Positions 44,717-56,023 are shown, counted from the first letter of the stretch. The stretch is 64,000 nt of DNA from Melieria omissa (GCA_963971225.1 OZ020270.1:78012432-78076431), one strand, 5' to 3'. Numbers and translations are program-made. Notes: generated from the sequence alone by a model not told the origin.

Positions 44717-47700
44717 TGTTATGTGTATGCGTGCGGTCGATCATACGGCATGGCCCACGTTCGTAGCGGACTCACGTTGGGCGCCATTTCCTAGTAGGTG
44801 TTTGTATGTACCTACATGTGGCATGCCTCCCGTTGAGCGCCACGAATTTAGATCGGTGTGTCTAGCTGTTGGGTTTCTAGCCTTTTGCTTCTGCTGCCGC
44901 TGCACCTCCTCAGTCCTTGGGGCAGGTCACCGCTAGTCGTCCTCATGTTGCATGTATGCCGGCACCCTACATTCGACCGGTGAGCACGAGTATGACTACG
45001 GGGCCAGCGGTTTTGTTGGACGCGTGCATCTGGCTTTGGTTATCCCGTAGCTTCAGCTGGCGTGGGTTCCACTCCAACAAGTCCGCTCCGTAGCCATACC
45101 GCCTCACCTACAGCCATTTGGATCTACATCAGCAAACACCGCAACGACGACCTAGCAGCCTACAACCGGAAAATCATAACAAAAGATACATACACACATA
45201 CACTAACATACAATTATTTTTATGCACACGCTTTAACTCCTGACATAGCGGACGGTCATGGTAGCAAGTACCATTGCTGCTGTTGTTCCGATTCCTCAGC
45301 ATCGCCTCATTGAATGGGATGCTCTTAACCCGCCCTGCCTTTTGTTTCCTAAGGTGAAATTTGGAAACCCAATGGAAAATCAACCCTCCTTACCCCACTT
45401 CAGTGACAGACCAAACATTATTTAAGCTTAAGCAATCATTATAACAATTTTTATTCCATAATCTTAACCTAATACAAAATCAATTCTTAATCTAATTTCC
45501 AAACTAATTTTCATAATCAAATAATATTTGTAAATTTCCACAATTTCGTTCATTAAATTTCTAGAGGAAAAAAATAGTATAACAGAATCAGGCTATGAAA
45601 TTAAATTATAAAAAAACATAATTAAATTTGCTTAGTAAATAACGCTTTTAGAACAAGCCAAATATTTTCATGGAAAGAAAATTAACCAAAATTTCATCAA
45701 GAAGGAAAAAAAATCCTACTTTCAAACAAAAAGAAAATCCTTTTCATTTCTCCAAATTTATCTTTCTTATTCTAACAAATTTTCAGCACTTTTCGCAAAT
45801 TTTATTATTATTTTTTTTTCTGAGACATTATCCCCTTTTCGTTTCTTTCCTTTCTTTTTTTTTTTTTTCCAAATAAACGCACGCAAACCCAAAATATATT
45901 AGAATTTTAAGTGTTCACTTACAGTTTTACTCGCTCCATCGATGCGTTGGGCCCAGCGACATGATGCGCGCTTTCCTGGAACTTGTTGTGCTAGATATGT
46001 TTTGCGGGAAGAAAATGTATTAAGGGTGTAAGTGCGTTCTTTTTTTTTTTTTCTTTCCCGATGGAACCAAATTAATTTATTTTATATATATATATAAATT
46101 TTTTTTTTTTTTTCCCCCATTAACGTAAGTTTACGTAGGGTAACTTCATACTTTAGTTATAATTTCGTATTACGTAAAAAAACCATTTTAAACATAAAAT
46201 CGTAAGAAGAAATACCCTTTTCGTCAACATTTTTATTTATTTTTTTTCGTTTTAAATAGGTAAGCCAAATTTTATATAATTTGTACTAGAAAACAAAACC
46301 ATTTTTTTCATGAGTAATAATTTGTCTCCAATTTTTTCCATAGATTAGATATTAGCAAATTTAAATAAAAGAAATTCTTAGGAAGATAAGATATATGACG
46401 CTCGTATTGATTTAAAAATTTTTATTAATTTTTATTAGAAAAAAAAATGTAAGCAACTTTAAACACTCCTCGAACATCCTGGCAGGATTTGCGCAGCTCC
46501 TTTGGACTCCAACGACGACTGATAATTTGGCATTCCCAACAGCATTCTTGGGCTCGCTTTAGTACTTAATTTCGTCAGCTTCATATTCATCGTTTATACA
46601 TAGTTTTTATATGGACTTGGCGTAGTTTTAATTTCAGTTTTAGCACATTTATTTAGTTTTCAGCACAATTTTTGTAGTTTGTTTAAACTGGCATTTTTTT
46701 AGTTACTTTAGTTTTAGTACCAGAACCAACTTGGGTTTTTTTTTTTTTGTTTTTAAAGAAAGCTTTGCCTTGCGAGCTTTGAAAAAAGAAAATGATCTCG
46801 CACACTCAGCACTGTATATTCGTTGGCCTTTAAATTATGCCATTGTTTGAACACTGTCCGTGCACTTCACCACATTTATTTTCCGCGGCACACTAGTCTT
46901 CTGCCACTGGTGGACCAATTTCTAAGACCGACGACGAACCGCCACGGGTCAATTTGTTGACCACTACTCCACGCACCAAACTCTTGAGTCTAATTACTCC
47001 TCATTGACTTAATGATCTGTCACTACTCCATCGGCTATCAGCAACTCCTCCTCCGCAACTAATCATCGCGATCATACCGCTGCGGCCGCTTATAAAGCAA
47101 ATTTGGCAGCAACAGCGCATAATCGCCTGATCACCCGACTTCCAGCAGATCACCCCACTTCTTTGCAGAAATGCGGCAAAATATGGTGCAATGGGGTGAT
47201 CTTTACGTGGTTGGTGGAATGCAGCAGCCAGAGCAGCAAAGACTTACCCAGCTGCACGACACAACAACACCATGCCTGGAATGCAAGTGCCGGCAGCCGA
47301 AATGCATCCCACCAACACTTTACGCAAGGTCATAAAGTGCAGTGCAGCCGAAGTGCACTACCACCGCCACACCCCACTATCTGCTGGATACGCAGATGCG
47401 ATTTAAGAGCGCCGCGCTAGCGCAGTACAAACGTACAGCGAAAGAGAAGCGCAAGTGCAGCGCGAAAGTTCTGCGCTCACCTTCGCTTGCGTGAATGGCT
47501 CAGCACACCAACAACAACAACCATGTTGGCTGCCGAGTGTGCGTACAAACACAGCTAGCGCTTGCTTGTTCCCTGCTGCACAAGTCTAGCTTGATTAGCG
47601 CTGGGCTGATTAGCGCTGGGCTGATTAGCGCTGGGCTGATTAGCGCTAGTATTTAGTGCAGTGCGTCGCATTAATACGCGGCCCTGTTTAAGTAGCTGCG

Positions 47701-47731
47701 CAGCCCAAGCCTTTATATGCAGCCCAGTACA
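44717..47731 (-). repeat. 5' LTR of the RING Gypsy, 3015 bp
   Basis: Uninterrupted copy. Near its minus-strand start it carries four tandem units of TGATTAGCGCTGGGC (about 47590-47648). Near its end it contains a primer-site-like sequence at 44775-44786, only 75 bp from the real one. Apart from small differences in T-runs and TA-runs it equals the 3' LTR. Frames in it (for example 47103-47420, plus strand) occur identically in the other LTR and resemble nothing I know. Confidence 0.9.
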
Positions 47732-47867
47732 GTATGTATAAATATATATATGTGTGTATGATTATTTGTATTAGTTCGTAAAAAAGTGAACTTATTTGTA
47801 TGTGAATGTGTGTGTGAATATACACGTATGTATGTGTATGTGTATAAATTGGTGTGTGTATATATTA

Positions 47868-48475
47868 GGGCGGGTTAATTTTTTTTTTTGATGAAGCGTA
47901 TAGCAAAAACGTAATCTATAGGTGATTCTGGGAAATTTTGCTCAAGAGACCATAGCTCTAAGTCGGATTTAATTAAATTCGTCATAAAATCGGATAGAGT
48001 TATAGTAGATTTCTCCATCTGGGCTTGTTTGAAAGGCATTTTTATCACCTTTCTGAATCTGTATTGATACCAATGTTCTTTTTCTTTTTAGTAGACATAT
48101 TAGGAATTTTTGTCGAAAAATAGCCTAAAATGAACTTTTAAAAAATAAATTCCGAATTTTCTTCGATTTTTTTCGACAATTTTTTTTTTTTGCAGATTAT
48201 GAAAGTTCAGATAATTTCTAACAACTTTAATTACGATCAATTTTTCTTTTGTTTTCGAACTCCGGTTTGTAGGAAAATCGATCTGAAAAAATCAACATTT
48301 TCAAGGTTTCAACAAAAAAAACACAATTTTTACATATCTATTTTGAAATTTTGGCGGGCTCCCAATCTGACTTAGAGCTATGGTCTCTTGAGCAAAATTT
48401 CTCAGAATCACCTCTAGATTACGTTTTTGCTATACGCTTCATAAAAAAAAATCGTTCCATACAATTTGACCCGCT
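47868..48475. mobile_element. 608-bp MITE with ~110-bp inverted repeats
   Basis: Both ends carry long inverted repeats: the segment with GAAGCGTATAGCAAAAACGT (left, about 47892) recurs inverted near 48440, with only a few mismatches over about 110 bp. Outermost bases read GGGCGGGTTAA and AAGCGGGTCAA, flanked by TTA on each side. No coding capacity. Transcripts would fold into a long hairpin. It lies in the BEL-1 leader. Confidence 0.8.
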
Positions 48476-48506
48476 TTAGTATATATATATATATTTGCAT
48501 ATATAT

Positions 48507-48962
48507 TGTTACGAATACTAGTTCCAGTGGGCTGTTACGTATCACTGGATTGTGCAATTTGAAAATAAAACAACTTTAGTTATCCAAACGCAGTCAATAA
48601 GAACCAACAATCACTTTATTTCACACTTTTACACTTCACTGTCTTTACACTTAATTATTTGCTTAATAGCTCCGTGTGGCACCTTCACTAGTCAAAACCA
48701 GACTGACTCGCTGCGCCGCACCCGGCTGCCTTTTATACCTGTCCGGCCATTGCGCAGATCGTTCTCGCACGTTCCAGAGTGGACTAAAGGTTTCCATGCT
48801 GATCGCGACCATCATTGCCAGGTTGGACTAAAAGTTGCCATCATGGCCAGGTTGGCCTAAAATTGTCCTTTATTATCGCGGCCGTCGTTGCCAGATTGAA
48901 TTATAGCACGGCGCGTAGCGACAGCGTTGCTTTGCACAGCGACAGACTGTCTTATCGTCACA
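48507..48962 (-). repeat. 3' LTR of the SAP Gypsy
   Basis: Minus strand: TGTGACGATAAGACAGTCTG to GTATTCGTAACA. Contains a TATAAAAGGCAGCC promoter core and AATAAAGTGATTG. Seven or so differences from the 5' LTR (about 1.5%). Confidence 0.92.
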
Positions 48963-48973
48963 CTGCCCACCAC

Positions 48974-51900
48974 TTAGACTTGTTCGTCCCGAACAAGTGC
49001 CGAGGCTCCGCTGTGATAAGGCGCCAGGCGCTCCAAATGGACCACCTTCAGCTTGGCGCCTTTATTGCTGCAACGTTGAATCCTGTATACCACGTCGTTA
49101 ATCCTAGTCACGACTTCGTAAGGTCCTTCCCATGATGCTTGAAGTTTCGGAGACAAACCTTTCCTCCGCTGCGGGTTGTAGAACACTACCAGACCGCCTC
49201 CTTGGAACCCTGCTGAGTTGGCCCGTAGATCATATCTGGCTTTCCCCTTATCGCTGACCAGTTTAGTGCGGCTCCTTATAATCTGGTTAATTTCCTTCAG
49301 TTCCGCCCGCTTATTGACCACGTAGTCCGTCTTAGCGCCTCACGTCGTGCTGACTACCCCGAACTTCAAGTCAGCGGGTAACCGCAACTCTGTGCCGAAC
49401 ACCGCTCGGGCTGGAGTGAGTGATGTCGTGTCGTGCGGGGCTGACCTATACGCCATCAGGAACAGGGGGTTATGCGTGTCCCAATCCTTTTGATTCCTGC
49501 CTACCACTTTCCGCATATATTCCTCCAGTGTCCGGTTAAAGCGTTCCACCATGACGACGGACTGTGGGTGCAAAGGAGTGGTACGCGTTTTCTTTATCCG
49601 CAGCAGCTCACACACTTCCTTGAATACCGCAGACTCGAAATTCCGGCCTTGATCTGAGTGCAACTCCAACGGAACTCCGAACCTGGCTATCCAGTTGCTT
49701 ACCAGCTTTTCCGAGATCGTAGTGGCCTCCTGGTTAGGAATAGGGTACACTTCGGGCCATTTGCTGAAATAATCCATAACCACCAGCACGTATTTGTTGC
49801 CTTGAGTGCTAGTTGGGAATGAGCCGGCGACGTCCATAGCAATCTGCTGAATGTGGCCTCGAGATCTTCTTATCGGCCCATGCGGCTGAACATCGGTTGC
49901 AGCTCTGAATCCACTTGGCTACATACTCCTGACATCCTACCCAGTATAATCTTTTTTTTATTTTGGCGACGGTTTTGGTGATATCCAGGTGCCCTCCACT
50001 GGCGTCGTTATGGTATGCTTCGATGACCTCGTTGATTCTGCATTTCGGCACTACCATTAGGGAGTTGCTGGTCCGACCATCCGCGCTCTCCCATTCGCGG
50101 TACAGACATCCTTCTTTCAGCTGCAGACTTTTCCACTGTGCCCAGTAAGCCTTAGCGATCGGGCTTTCACCGGCCATCTCCTGCCAGTCTGGACGTGCGC
50201 CTTGCTCCTTGCCTTCGACGATTTTTGCAAGATCCGCATCCTCACGCTGGTCCTTTTGTAGCCTCTCCGCAGACCACTCTTCCTCTGGCATAACGCTTAC
50301 CAACCGGACGTCCACTACCTGTTCTCTGCTTTCGGCTCGCGAACACGGCCTGCATTCGACTTTGCACGGACGGCGTGACAAGGCATCGGAATTTCCATGG
50401 CTACTACCCTTGCGATGCTCTACCGTGTAGTCGTAGCTCTGCAGTCGCTCGATCCACCGCGCCAATTGCCCTTCAGGATCCTTAAAGTTCAGGAGCCATC
50501 TCAATGCCGCATGATCTGTGCGCAGGCGAAACCTTTGTCCATACAGATATTTGTGGAAGTGTTTTACGCAGTCCAATACCGCCAGCAGTTCTCTCCGTGT
50601 CACACAGTAGTTGCGCTCCGGTTTCGATAGAACCCTACTGTAGTACGGTATCACTTGTTCCTGGCCGTCTATTATCTGTGATAGCACACCGCCAATACTA
50701 TTCCCGCTTGCATCTGTATCCAGCACAAACATCTCCCCAGGCACGGGGAAGGCCAGAATTGGAGCACTGCACAGTTTTTTTTATTCAGACGTGCAAGAGC
50801 CTTTTCCTGCTCCTCGTTCCACTCGAAAGCTTGGCTCTTTTTCGTCAGTTTGTGCAAGCTGCTGGCTATGTTCGCGAATCCCGGAACAAATCGGCGGTAG
50901 TATGTGCACAGGCCCAGGAAACTGCGGAGTTCGTGTAGATTGCGTGGCCGGGGCCAATCCTTCAATGCCGTGATTTTGCTTTCATCCGTATATACTCCGC
51001 GGGCGGAAACCGTATGGCCCAGATACTTGACCTCCTTTTGAAACAGCGAGCACTTCTTTGGGTTGAGTTTAAGCCCAGCTTTTTGTATCCGCTCGAATAC
51101 CTCCTCCAGCTTTTCCAGGTGGTCGTCGAAGCTTTTACCCATCACGATTATGTCGTCCAGGTAGACCAGACACGTCCGCCAATGCAGCCCTTTTAGCACG
51201 CGTTCCATTAGGCGCTCGAATGTTGCTGGTGCGTTGCAGATTCCAAACGGTATGACGGTGAACTGCCACAAACCATCGCCAACACAACATTCGCTGCTCC
51301 ACTAGTTCTGCGGTATGGCGTCCATGTTAGAACCGCTTTTCTTGCTTCCTCCGGTTGGACTGCTTTCGCAATTGACAATTGCTTCAGCCTCTCTACACTC
51401 GCCAATGACCGCATCTTTTTCGACATATCTGGGTGTGTTCAGTTGGTTGAGTATCCTAACTGGTATTTTGCCATTTTTGGGTTCCACTAATGTACGTCCG
51501 ATTATTATGTTGTCGTATCCTTGTTTTGGCGCTTCTACAACCCACAGCCGACTTGTCCCATCGTCCTTGTCCACCTTTGCCCATACAGTCGCCTCGGAAT
51601 TCGCTGGTATCTTCTGGTGTTGACACGAGACAACTCTCCTTACCGCCACGCTTCGCTCATAGCCGGTGTGCAGCGGGAATTCAACGTTGGCATATCTCAG
51701 CACATTTTCCTTCAGGTCCAGCGTAAAACCGTGCCTAATCATGAAATCCACGCCGATAATCACGTCGTCCATTATATCCGCGACGATGAACTCATGTTCC
51801 AGGCTGCTGGTGTCGATAGCAATCGTTTTTGTAACTTTCCCTCTTACCGGCGCGCGCTCGCCAGTCGCAGTCCGTAGCTGTATGCCATGCAGCGGTTCCC

Positions 51901-52050
51901 AGTTCTTCAGCAGCTTCCTTTTTATGATCGAATATGACGCTCCAGTATCCAGTGTCAACACGAACAACTTTCCATCTATCCTTCCTTCAATTGTCAAGCT
52001 GCTGGGCTGTCGTTTCAGCTGTGAGACAAGGACGGTGGGGCGGCAGATTG
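48974..52050 (-). pseudogene. pol: SAP Gypsy pol with RT deletion and frameshifts
   Basis: Protease is present (VLTLDTGASYSIIKR near 51950) with its flap region, ending near 51302. About 51285-51300 marks a deletion of the first RT half, including the first catalytic aspartate. RT resumes (VIPFGICNAPATF, LVYLDDIIV), then a frameshift near 50760, RNase H (VLDTDASGNSIGG, RTDHAALRWLL, NSDALSRRP), integrase N-terminal zinc region (CNRCSAAW), a frameshift near 49830, catalytic core (ELHSDQGRNFES, VMVERFNRTLEEY), another break near 49330 and a C-terminal segment to 48974. Short PPT-like GTGGTGGGCAG precedes the 3' LTR. Confidence 0.9.
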
Positions 52051-52086
52051 TGGGGATCAGCTCACGCCCCTTTGAGCTGACCCGTT

Positions 52087-53472
52087 TTAGTTTAACGGTT
52101 CCTCGTCGTCAGCCCTGCGCTTGTTAGCTGGGCCTCGATTGTCAGTATTCCTCGCTTCCGGCGATTGCGATCGAGAACGGGAACGCCTCTTTCGTTGGCG
52201 GCAGTCTTGTGATATGTGGCCCTGCTTGCCACATACCCAGCAAACAACTTTAGAGGAGACCACCCGTGGCCTGTCCGGTGGCTCGGAGCGTATTGCCTGG
52301 ATCGCAATGTCGTTGTCCGCCTGGATTGGGCGTATCCTTGCAGGTGCATACCGAGTGCTCCCAATCCATGTCGCCTCGTATGTCATCGCGCTGGTCACCG
52401 TCTCCCTAAATGTCGGCTTGCCCATCATCAACGCACTGCGCCGTGTCTCCGGATCATGAAGACCGTCAATAAACTCCTCAATCTTCATCCTCTCGAGATC
52501 ATCAGCGCCGAAGGACGGGTAGCACAGCTGTACGAGCCGCTCAATGTCTGCTGCATATGCCTGCAGCGCCTCGTTGGCCCTTTGCCTGCGATTCTTCAGC
52601 TCACAGTAGTATAGCGTTCTGTTGTGCTCGTCGCTGTATTTGGCTGCCAGCGCCCTTATGACGGTCTCGTACTCACTTCGTAAACATTCTGGAACTGATT
52701 TTATTACCTCAGCCGCAGCACCTTTAAGAGCCTGTACCTCCCTAAGCCGCTCGTCCATTTTTCTGTTCATCGAGTCTTCCAGACTATCAACTCGTTTGTT
52801 CAGGGAATCATCTAGGTCGTCGACTCGTTTATCCAAGTGCTCTACCCGCGCCTCCAGGTGCTCGACTTTCCCATTAATCCTGTCTGAGATTTCCTCCACT
52901 TTCTGCTCCAAGCGCACAGAATTTTCCTGAAGCTTGCTGGACAACTCCCGATTTGCATTTTCAAGTTTTGCTGACATTTCCCGATTTGCAGTCACGACTT
53001 TTGCCGAAATTTCGAGATTCGTAGTTTCCAGCTTCGCTGCCATTTGCGACGATATTTCATGGGTCGCCGTTTCCATTTTCGCTGCCATTTCCCGATTTGT
53101 AGTTTCCAGCTTCGCTGCCATTTCTCGATTCGTAGTTTCCAGCTTCGCTGCCATTTCTCGATTCGCTGTTTCCATTTGCGCCGACATGCCTTTGAGTGCA
53201 GCCATTAGTTGGCTCATGTCCAACGCTTGTATTTGTGCAGCCGCTGCAGCTGTACTCTGTAGCGAAGCAGCACCAGCAGGCGACTCCTCCACCTTGGCCG
53301 ATGCCTCTAGTTCTTGCGCTCCGAACTCGTGCACAGTCCAATCGACGCCTCGTGCCTCACATGCCTCTCGCAAGCGCAACTGCCACTCCACCTTTCCGCC
53401 AGCAGTCGGAAAATTCCAGGCAGCCAGCTCCTTCTTCAGCTGGTCTACCTTCAGCAGCTCGAGTTTAACCAT
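52087..53472 (-). CDS. gag: Gag with SAP-like motif, coiled coil and one zinc knuckle
   Basis: An intact 461-residue protein from the ATG at 53472. Residues 6-45 read like a SAP motif: VDQLKKELAAWNFPTAGGK followed by a basic/hydrophobic helix with RLREACEARGVD. SAP motifs bind DNA or RNA. Residues about 95-180 contain repeats of the 11-residue type ETTNREMAAKL, followed by a strong heptad region (VEHLEARVEHLDKRVDDL, about 200-240), predicting a long coiled coil. A capsid-like domain (about 260-385) includes EALQAYAADIERLV, and a single knuckle CWVCGKQGHISQDC precedes an arginine/serine-rich tail. The product should form particles. Start codon context and length are good. Confidence 0.9.
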   Translation of the reverse strand: MVKLELLKVDQLKKELAAWNFPTAGGKVEWQLRLREACEARGVDWTVHEFGAQELEASAKVEESPAGAASLQSTAAAAAQIQALDMSQLMAALKGMSAQMETANREMAAKLETTNREMAAKLETTNREMAAKMETATHEISSQMAAKLETTNLEISAKVVTANREMSAKLENANRELSSKLQENSVRLEQKVEEISDRINGKVEHLEARVEHLDKRVDDLDDSLNKRVDSLEDSMNRKMDERLREVQALKGAAAEVIKSVPECLRSEYETVIRALAAKYSDEHNRTLYYCELKNRRQRANEALQAYAADIERLVQLCYPSFGADDLERMKIEEFIDGLHDPETRRSALMMGKPTFRETVTSAMTYEATWIGSTRYAPARIRPIQADNDIAIQAIRSEPPDRPRVVSSKVVCWVCGKQGHISQDCRQRKRRSRSRSQSPEARNTDNRGPANKRRADDEEPLN

Positions 53473-53513
53473 GTCCGTGCTTTTATAATTTTATTTATTT
53501 TCAATTTTCCACA

Positions 53514-53531
53514 ATCCCACTTCTGACACCA
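53514..53531 (-). other. Primer-binding site of the SAP Gypsy
   Basis: TGGTGTCAGAAGTGGGAT on the minus strand, two bases after the LTR. It would pair with a tRNA ending CTTCTGACACCA, probably a tRNA-Leu species by its acceptor end. The blastopia-like element has TCAGAAGTGGGAT at the corresponding place. Confidence 0.7.
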
Positions 53532-53533
53532 AA

Positions 53534-53989
53534 TGTTACGAATACTAGTTCCAGTGGGCTGTAACGTATCACTGGATTGTGCAATTTGAAAATAAAACAA
53601 CTTTAGTTATCCAAACGTAGTCAATAAGAACCAACAATCACTTTATTTCACACTTTTACACTTCACTGTCTTTACACTTAATTATTTGCTTAATAGCTCC
53701 GTGTGGCACCTTCACTAGTCAAAATCAGACTGACTCGCTGCGCCGCACCCGGCTGCCTTTTATACCTGTCCGGCCATTGCGCAGATCGTTCTCGCACGTT
53801 CCAGAGTGGACTAAAGGTTTCCATGCTGATCGCGACCATCATTGCCAGGTTGGACTAAAAGTTGCCATCATGGCCAGGTTGGCCTAAAATTGTCCTTTAT
53901 TATCGCGGCCGTCGTTGCCAGATTGGATTATAGCACGGCGCTTAGCGACAGGGTTGCTTTGCACAGCGACAGACTGTCTTATCGTTACA
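53534..53989 (-). repeat. 5' LTR of the SAP Gypsy
   Basis: Minus strand: TGTAACGATAAGACAGTCTG to GTATTCGTAACA, with TATA box and AATAAA as in the 3' LTR. It should drive transcription leftward into the intact gag. Confidence 0.92.
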
Positions 53990-55166
53990 ATATGTATATG
54001 TGTATGTGATGATTTGTATTATTGTGTCAGTGAACGTAAAAAAGTGTAAAAATAATTGTATGTACAAAAAGTTTTGTGTGCGAGTGGGCGATATTTGTCC
54101 CACTGTATGCACTTGGGATGGCAGCGAATGTGCAGTGAATGAGTATCTGCCTAGTCCTAGTCCTAGAAGTCCTAGACAATTTTTCAATATGCCGCAAAAA
54201 GGAAGTAACTCGTCCCACTGTGCTTGTGTTTACATACTTCTGCTAGCGAGAGTGGGGAAATGCATAGGCAGAAGTATAAATATGTAATTGCACTTGGAGG
54301 CAGCAGCGGGAGTGCTTGCTGCTTGTGCGAGCGTATATCGCACAAAGCGAAACGCGAAATTGAATGCAAGTGGGAGAGTGCAGGCGTAACGCACAAGGAG
54401 GAGAAGTGCGTGCTGTTGGATGCTGGCTGCAGCGGGAGTGTTGTTGCTTTGCCAGCAGTGATCGCACAAGGGAATGTGAAAAAGCGCAAAGTAATCTGCA
54501 GTAGCGGGATTGCTTACTGCGATAAACGCACAGTGGCGGGGTTCAAATTTAACTTTTTGGATTTTTGAGGGTTTTGGGAATGGGTGTATTTATTTATTTA
54601 TTTTTTTTTTTAAATATGTTTTGTGTTAGTGTATGTGTAGTGAGTAATGTGTTAATTTTTAATAAAAAATTTTTGGGCTTATCTTATTGGGCCCAGTGCC
54701 CGCGAATGAGAATCTCCTCTATTTGTTGATTTGTTGTGTGCCGCTACTGTGTTGTGCTAAGTTGTTGGCTGTTGTTGTTTGCCGTTGCTTGCCGTGTCGT
54801 CTGCTTAGGGTGTGTTGTTGGTTTTATGTAGTCTGCTGCCCTTCGTTTGTGTCACTGTTCAATGCTTTACACTATTTTGTTTTTAATTTTGGGAATTTGT
54901 GCACTGTTTAGTTTTGTGCGTGCACTTTTAGTATTGTTTCACTGTTTGTTGCGTTGTCACTCTTCGTATTTTGTTTTTTTGTGTGTTTCACTTTAGTTAG
55001 TGTTCACCTTTGTGTTTGGTTTTTGTTTAATTGAAGTGTGTTTGATTTGTTGTGTCACTTTCCACTTATAAATTGTCACTTTGATTTTTAGATGTTTTCT
55101 TTTCTTTTGTTTTTTATTTATTAATAAAAACGTTCGCGGCTCGCTCACGAATGGCTCAAAGGACCA
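53990..55166 (-). other. BEL-1 leader next to the 5' LTR
   Basis: Non-coding leader with T/G-rich stretches (plus-strand view). It contains the motif TGTCCCACTGTATG at 54096-54109, found twice in the BEL-2 leader, and three degenerate copies of GCAGCGGGAGTG (near 54301, 54429, 54502). Frames of 80-115 codons on either strand show no family resemblance. Confidence 0.6.
55148..55166 (-). other. BEL-1 primer-binding site
   Basis: TGGTCCTTTGAGCCATTCG directly follows the LTR end (minus strand). TGG at the start is complementary to a tRNA CCA end. The last LTR bases read GAC-GTAAGC, which also looks like a 5' splice donor. Confidence 0.65.
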
Positions 55167-55403
55167 TGCTTACGTCGGCGGGGCTTAAGAAAATAAACGG
55201 GTTGGGGTTCGAGATTAAGTGGTCTTTATTCAAAAACGTGTAAATGACGAGCGTGTTACAAAGAATACATGAAACATTGAACGAGACAAACGGCCGAAGC
55301 CGGGGAGCAGAAAATAGGGGGAAATATTCGTACAAAAGGACAAGGAAAGGAAGGGATTAGCGGTGGGAACAACAGATCATTAGAGACAGCACTCATTTAG
55401 CCA
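55167..55403 (-). repeat. BEL-1 5' LTR
   Basis: Minus strand: TGGCTAAATGAGTGCTG to GACGTAAGCA, 237 bp, with AATAAAGACCAC. Near-identical to 22659-22900. Confidence 0.88.
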
Positions 55404-56023
55404 TAAAGTGATTGTTGGTTTTTGACTGCGTTTGTGCTGAACAACTGAAGTGGTTTTATTTTTCAAGCACAATCCAAAACGAACTTAGAGAAGTAATTTT
55501 CGTATATATATGTCAATATGTACATCTTTGGCTGAGAAAACGGATGCATTATGTTCCATTGAATCAAATTGAACATACGCCATTTGTTTTCTGAGGTGAT
55601 AAAATTCAAATTAGAGACAATGTTGTTCGTTACGGTTTCTGCTGGGAAGTAATATTTCTTGACTATGCTATTTTTTTTGCTAAGGAAAAAAAAAAGTATT
55701 TTTTAAAACAAGCAACCATGTTTTATTCAAGGGAGCATGGACTGCCAAAATCGAGGAAACAGTCACGAGCTTACACCACCTTGTTTATTGCATCATGCTC
55801 GACGTTCGTTGGCTCCACACATCGACTCGATATCGAACGCTCGACGAGACAGTTTCGGTTTCCGTAACTCGATATGAGAACTCTCGTTTTCATTTTTTGG
55901 GAAGTGTGTGGAAAGAACTTTGGACCTGTCAGAAGCAGCGGGAAGTAAACAAAACGAAGAAAATTTTAAAATAAATAAAGTGCAATCTTTCATTTTTTCT
56001 TTTAAAACTTGTAATATTTCGGT
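55404..56023. other. Gypsy LTR remainder and unassigned AT-rich DNA
   Basis: Bases 55404-55480 continue the plus-strand Gypsy LTR that was the BEL-1 target (TAAAGTGATTGTTGG, then GGTTTTATTTTTCAA). From 55481 to 56023 I see no gene and no convincing terminal repeats. Confidence 0.55.

Larger units (their letters stand above)
28133..47731 (-). mobile_element. Gypsy element with 3-kb LTRs and RING-Gag
   Basis: A minus-strand Gypsy element bounded by a GTAT duplication (28129-28132 and 47732-47735). The 5' LTR is 44717-47731 (3015 bp), the internal part 39028-44716 and the 3' LTR 28133-39027 including two younger elements. The LTRs start TGTACTGGGCTGC and end CACATAACA on the minus strand. The tRNA-Lys-type primer site and the RT/integrase resemble the Osvaldo/Ulysses group. 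Damage is light: one frameshift in gag, one or two stops around pol. Confidence 0.9.
48507..53989 (-). mobile_element. Gypsy element with SAP-like Gag (decayed)
   Basis: LTRs of 456 bp at 48507-48962 and 53534-53989 differ at about seven positions. An ATAT duplication (48503-48506, 53990-53993) delimits the element. The primer site is next to the right LTR. Gag is intact; the first half of RT is deleted and pol has several frameshifts, so the copy needs help from a complete relative. The same family also gave the fragment at 7340-9436 and the LTR fragments near 20.4-22.7 kb. Confidence 0.92.
22659..55403 (-). mobile_element. BEL/Pao element BEL-1 with nested insertions
   Basis: LTRs at 22659-22900 and 55167-55403 are near-identical and in the same orientation, and the 5-bp TAAAG duplication (22654-22658 and 55404-55408) brackets the whole 32.7 kb. 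Its own sequence is the parts left after removing the piggyBac remnant (23149-24877), the RING Gypsy (28133-47731), a MITE (47868-48475) and the SAP Gypsy (48507-53989), roughly 5.4 kb. Gag and protease are recognisable, most of RT and all of integrase are lost. Confidence 0.88.

Noticed and set aside
52622..53488. Plus-strand serine-rich frames
   Set aside because: Antisense to the intact SAP-Gag gene; repeats come from its coiled-coil region.
54224..54568. 114-codon frame in the BEL-1 leader
   Set aside because: Cysteine-rich only because of GCAGCGGGAGTG repeats; no start context or homology pattern.
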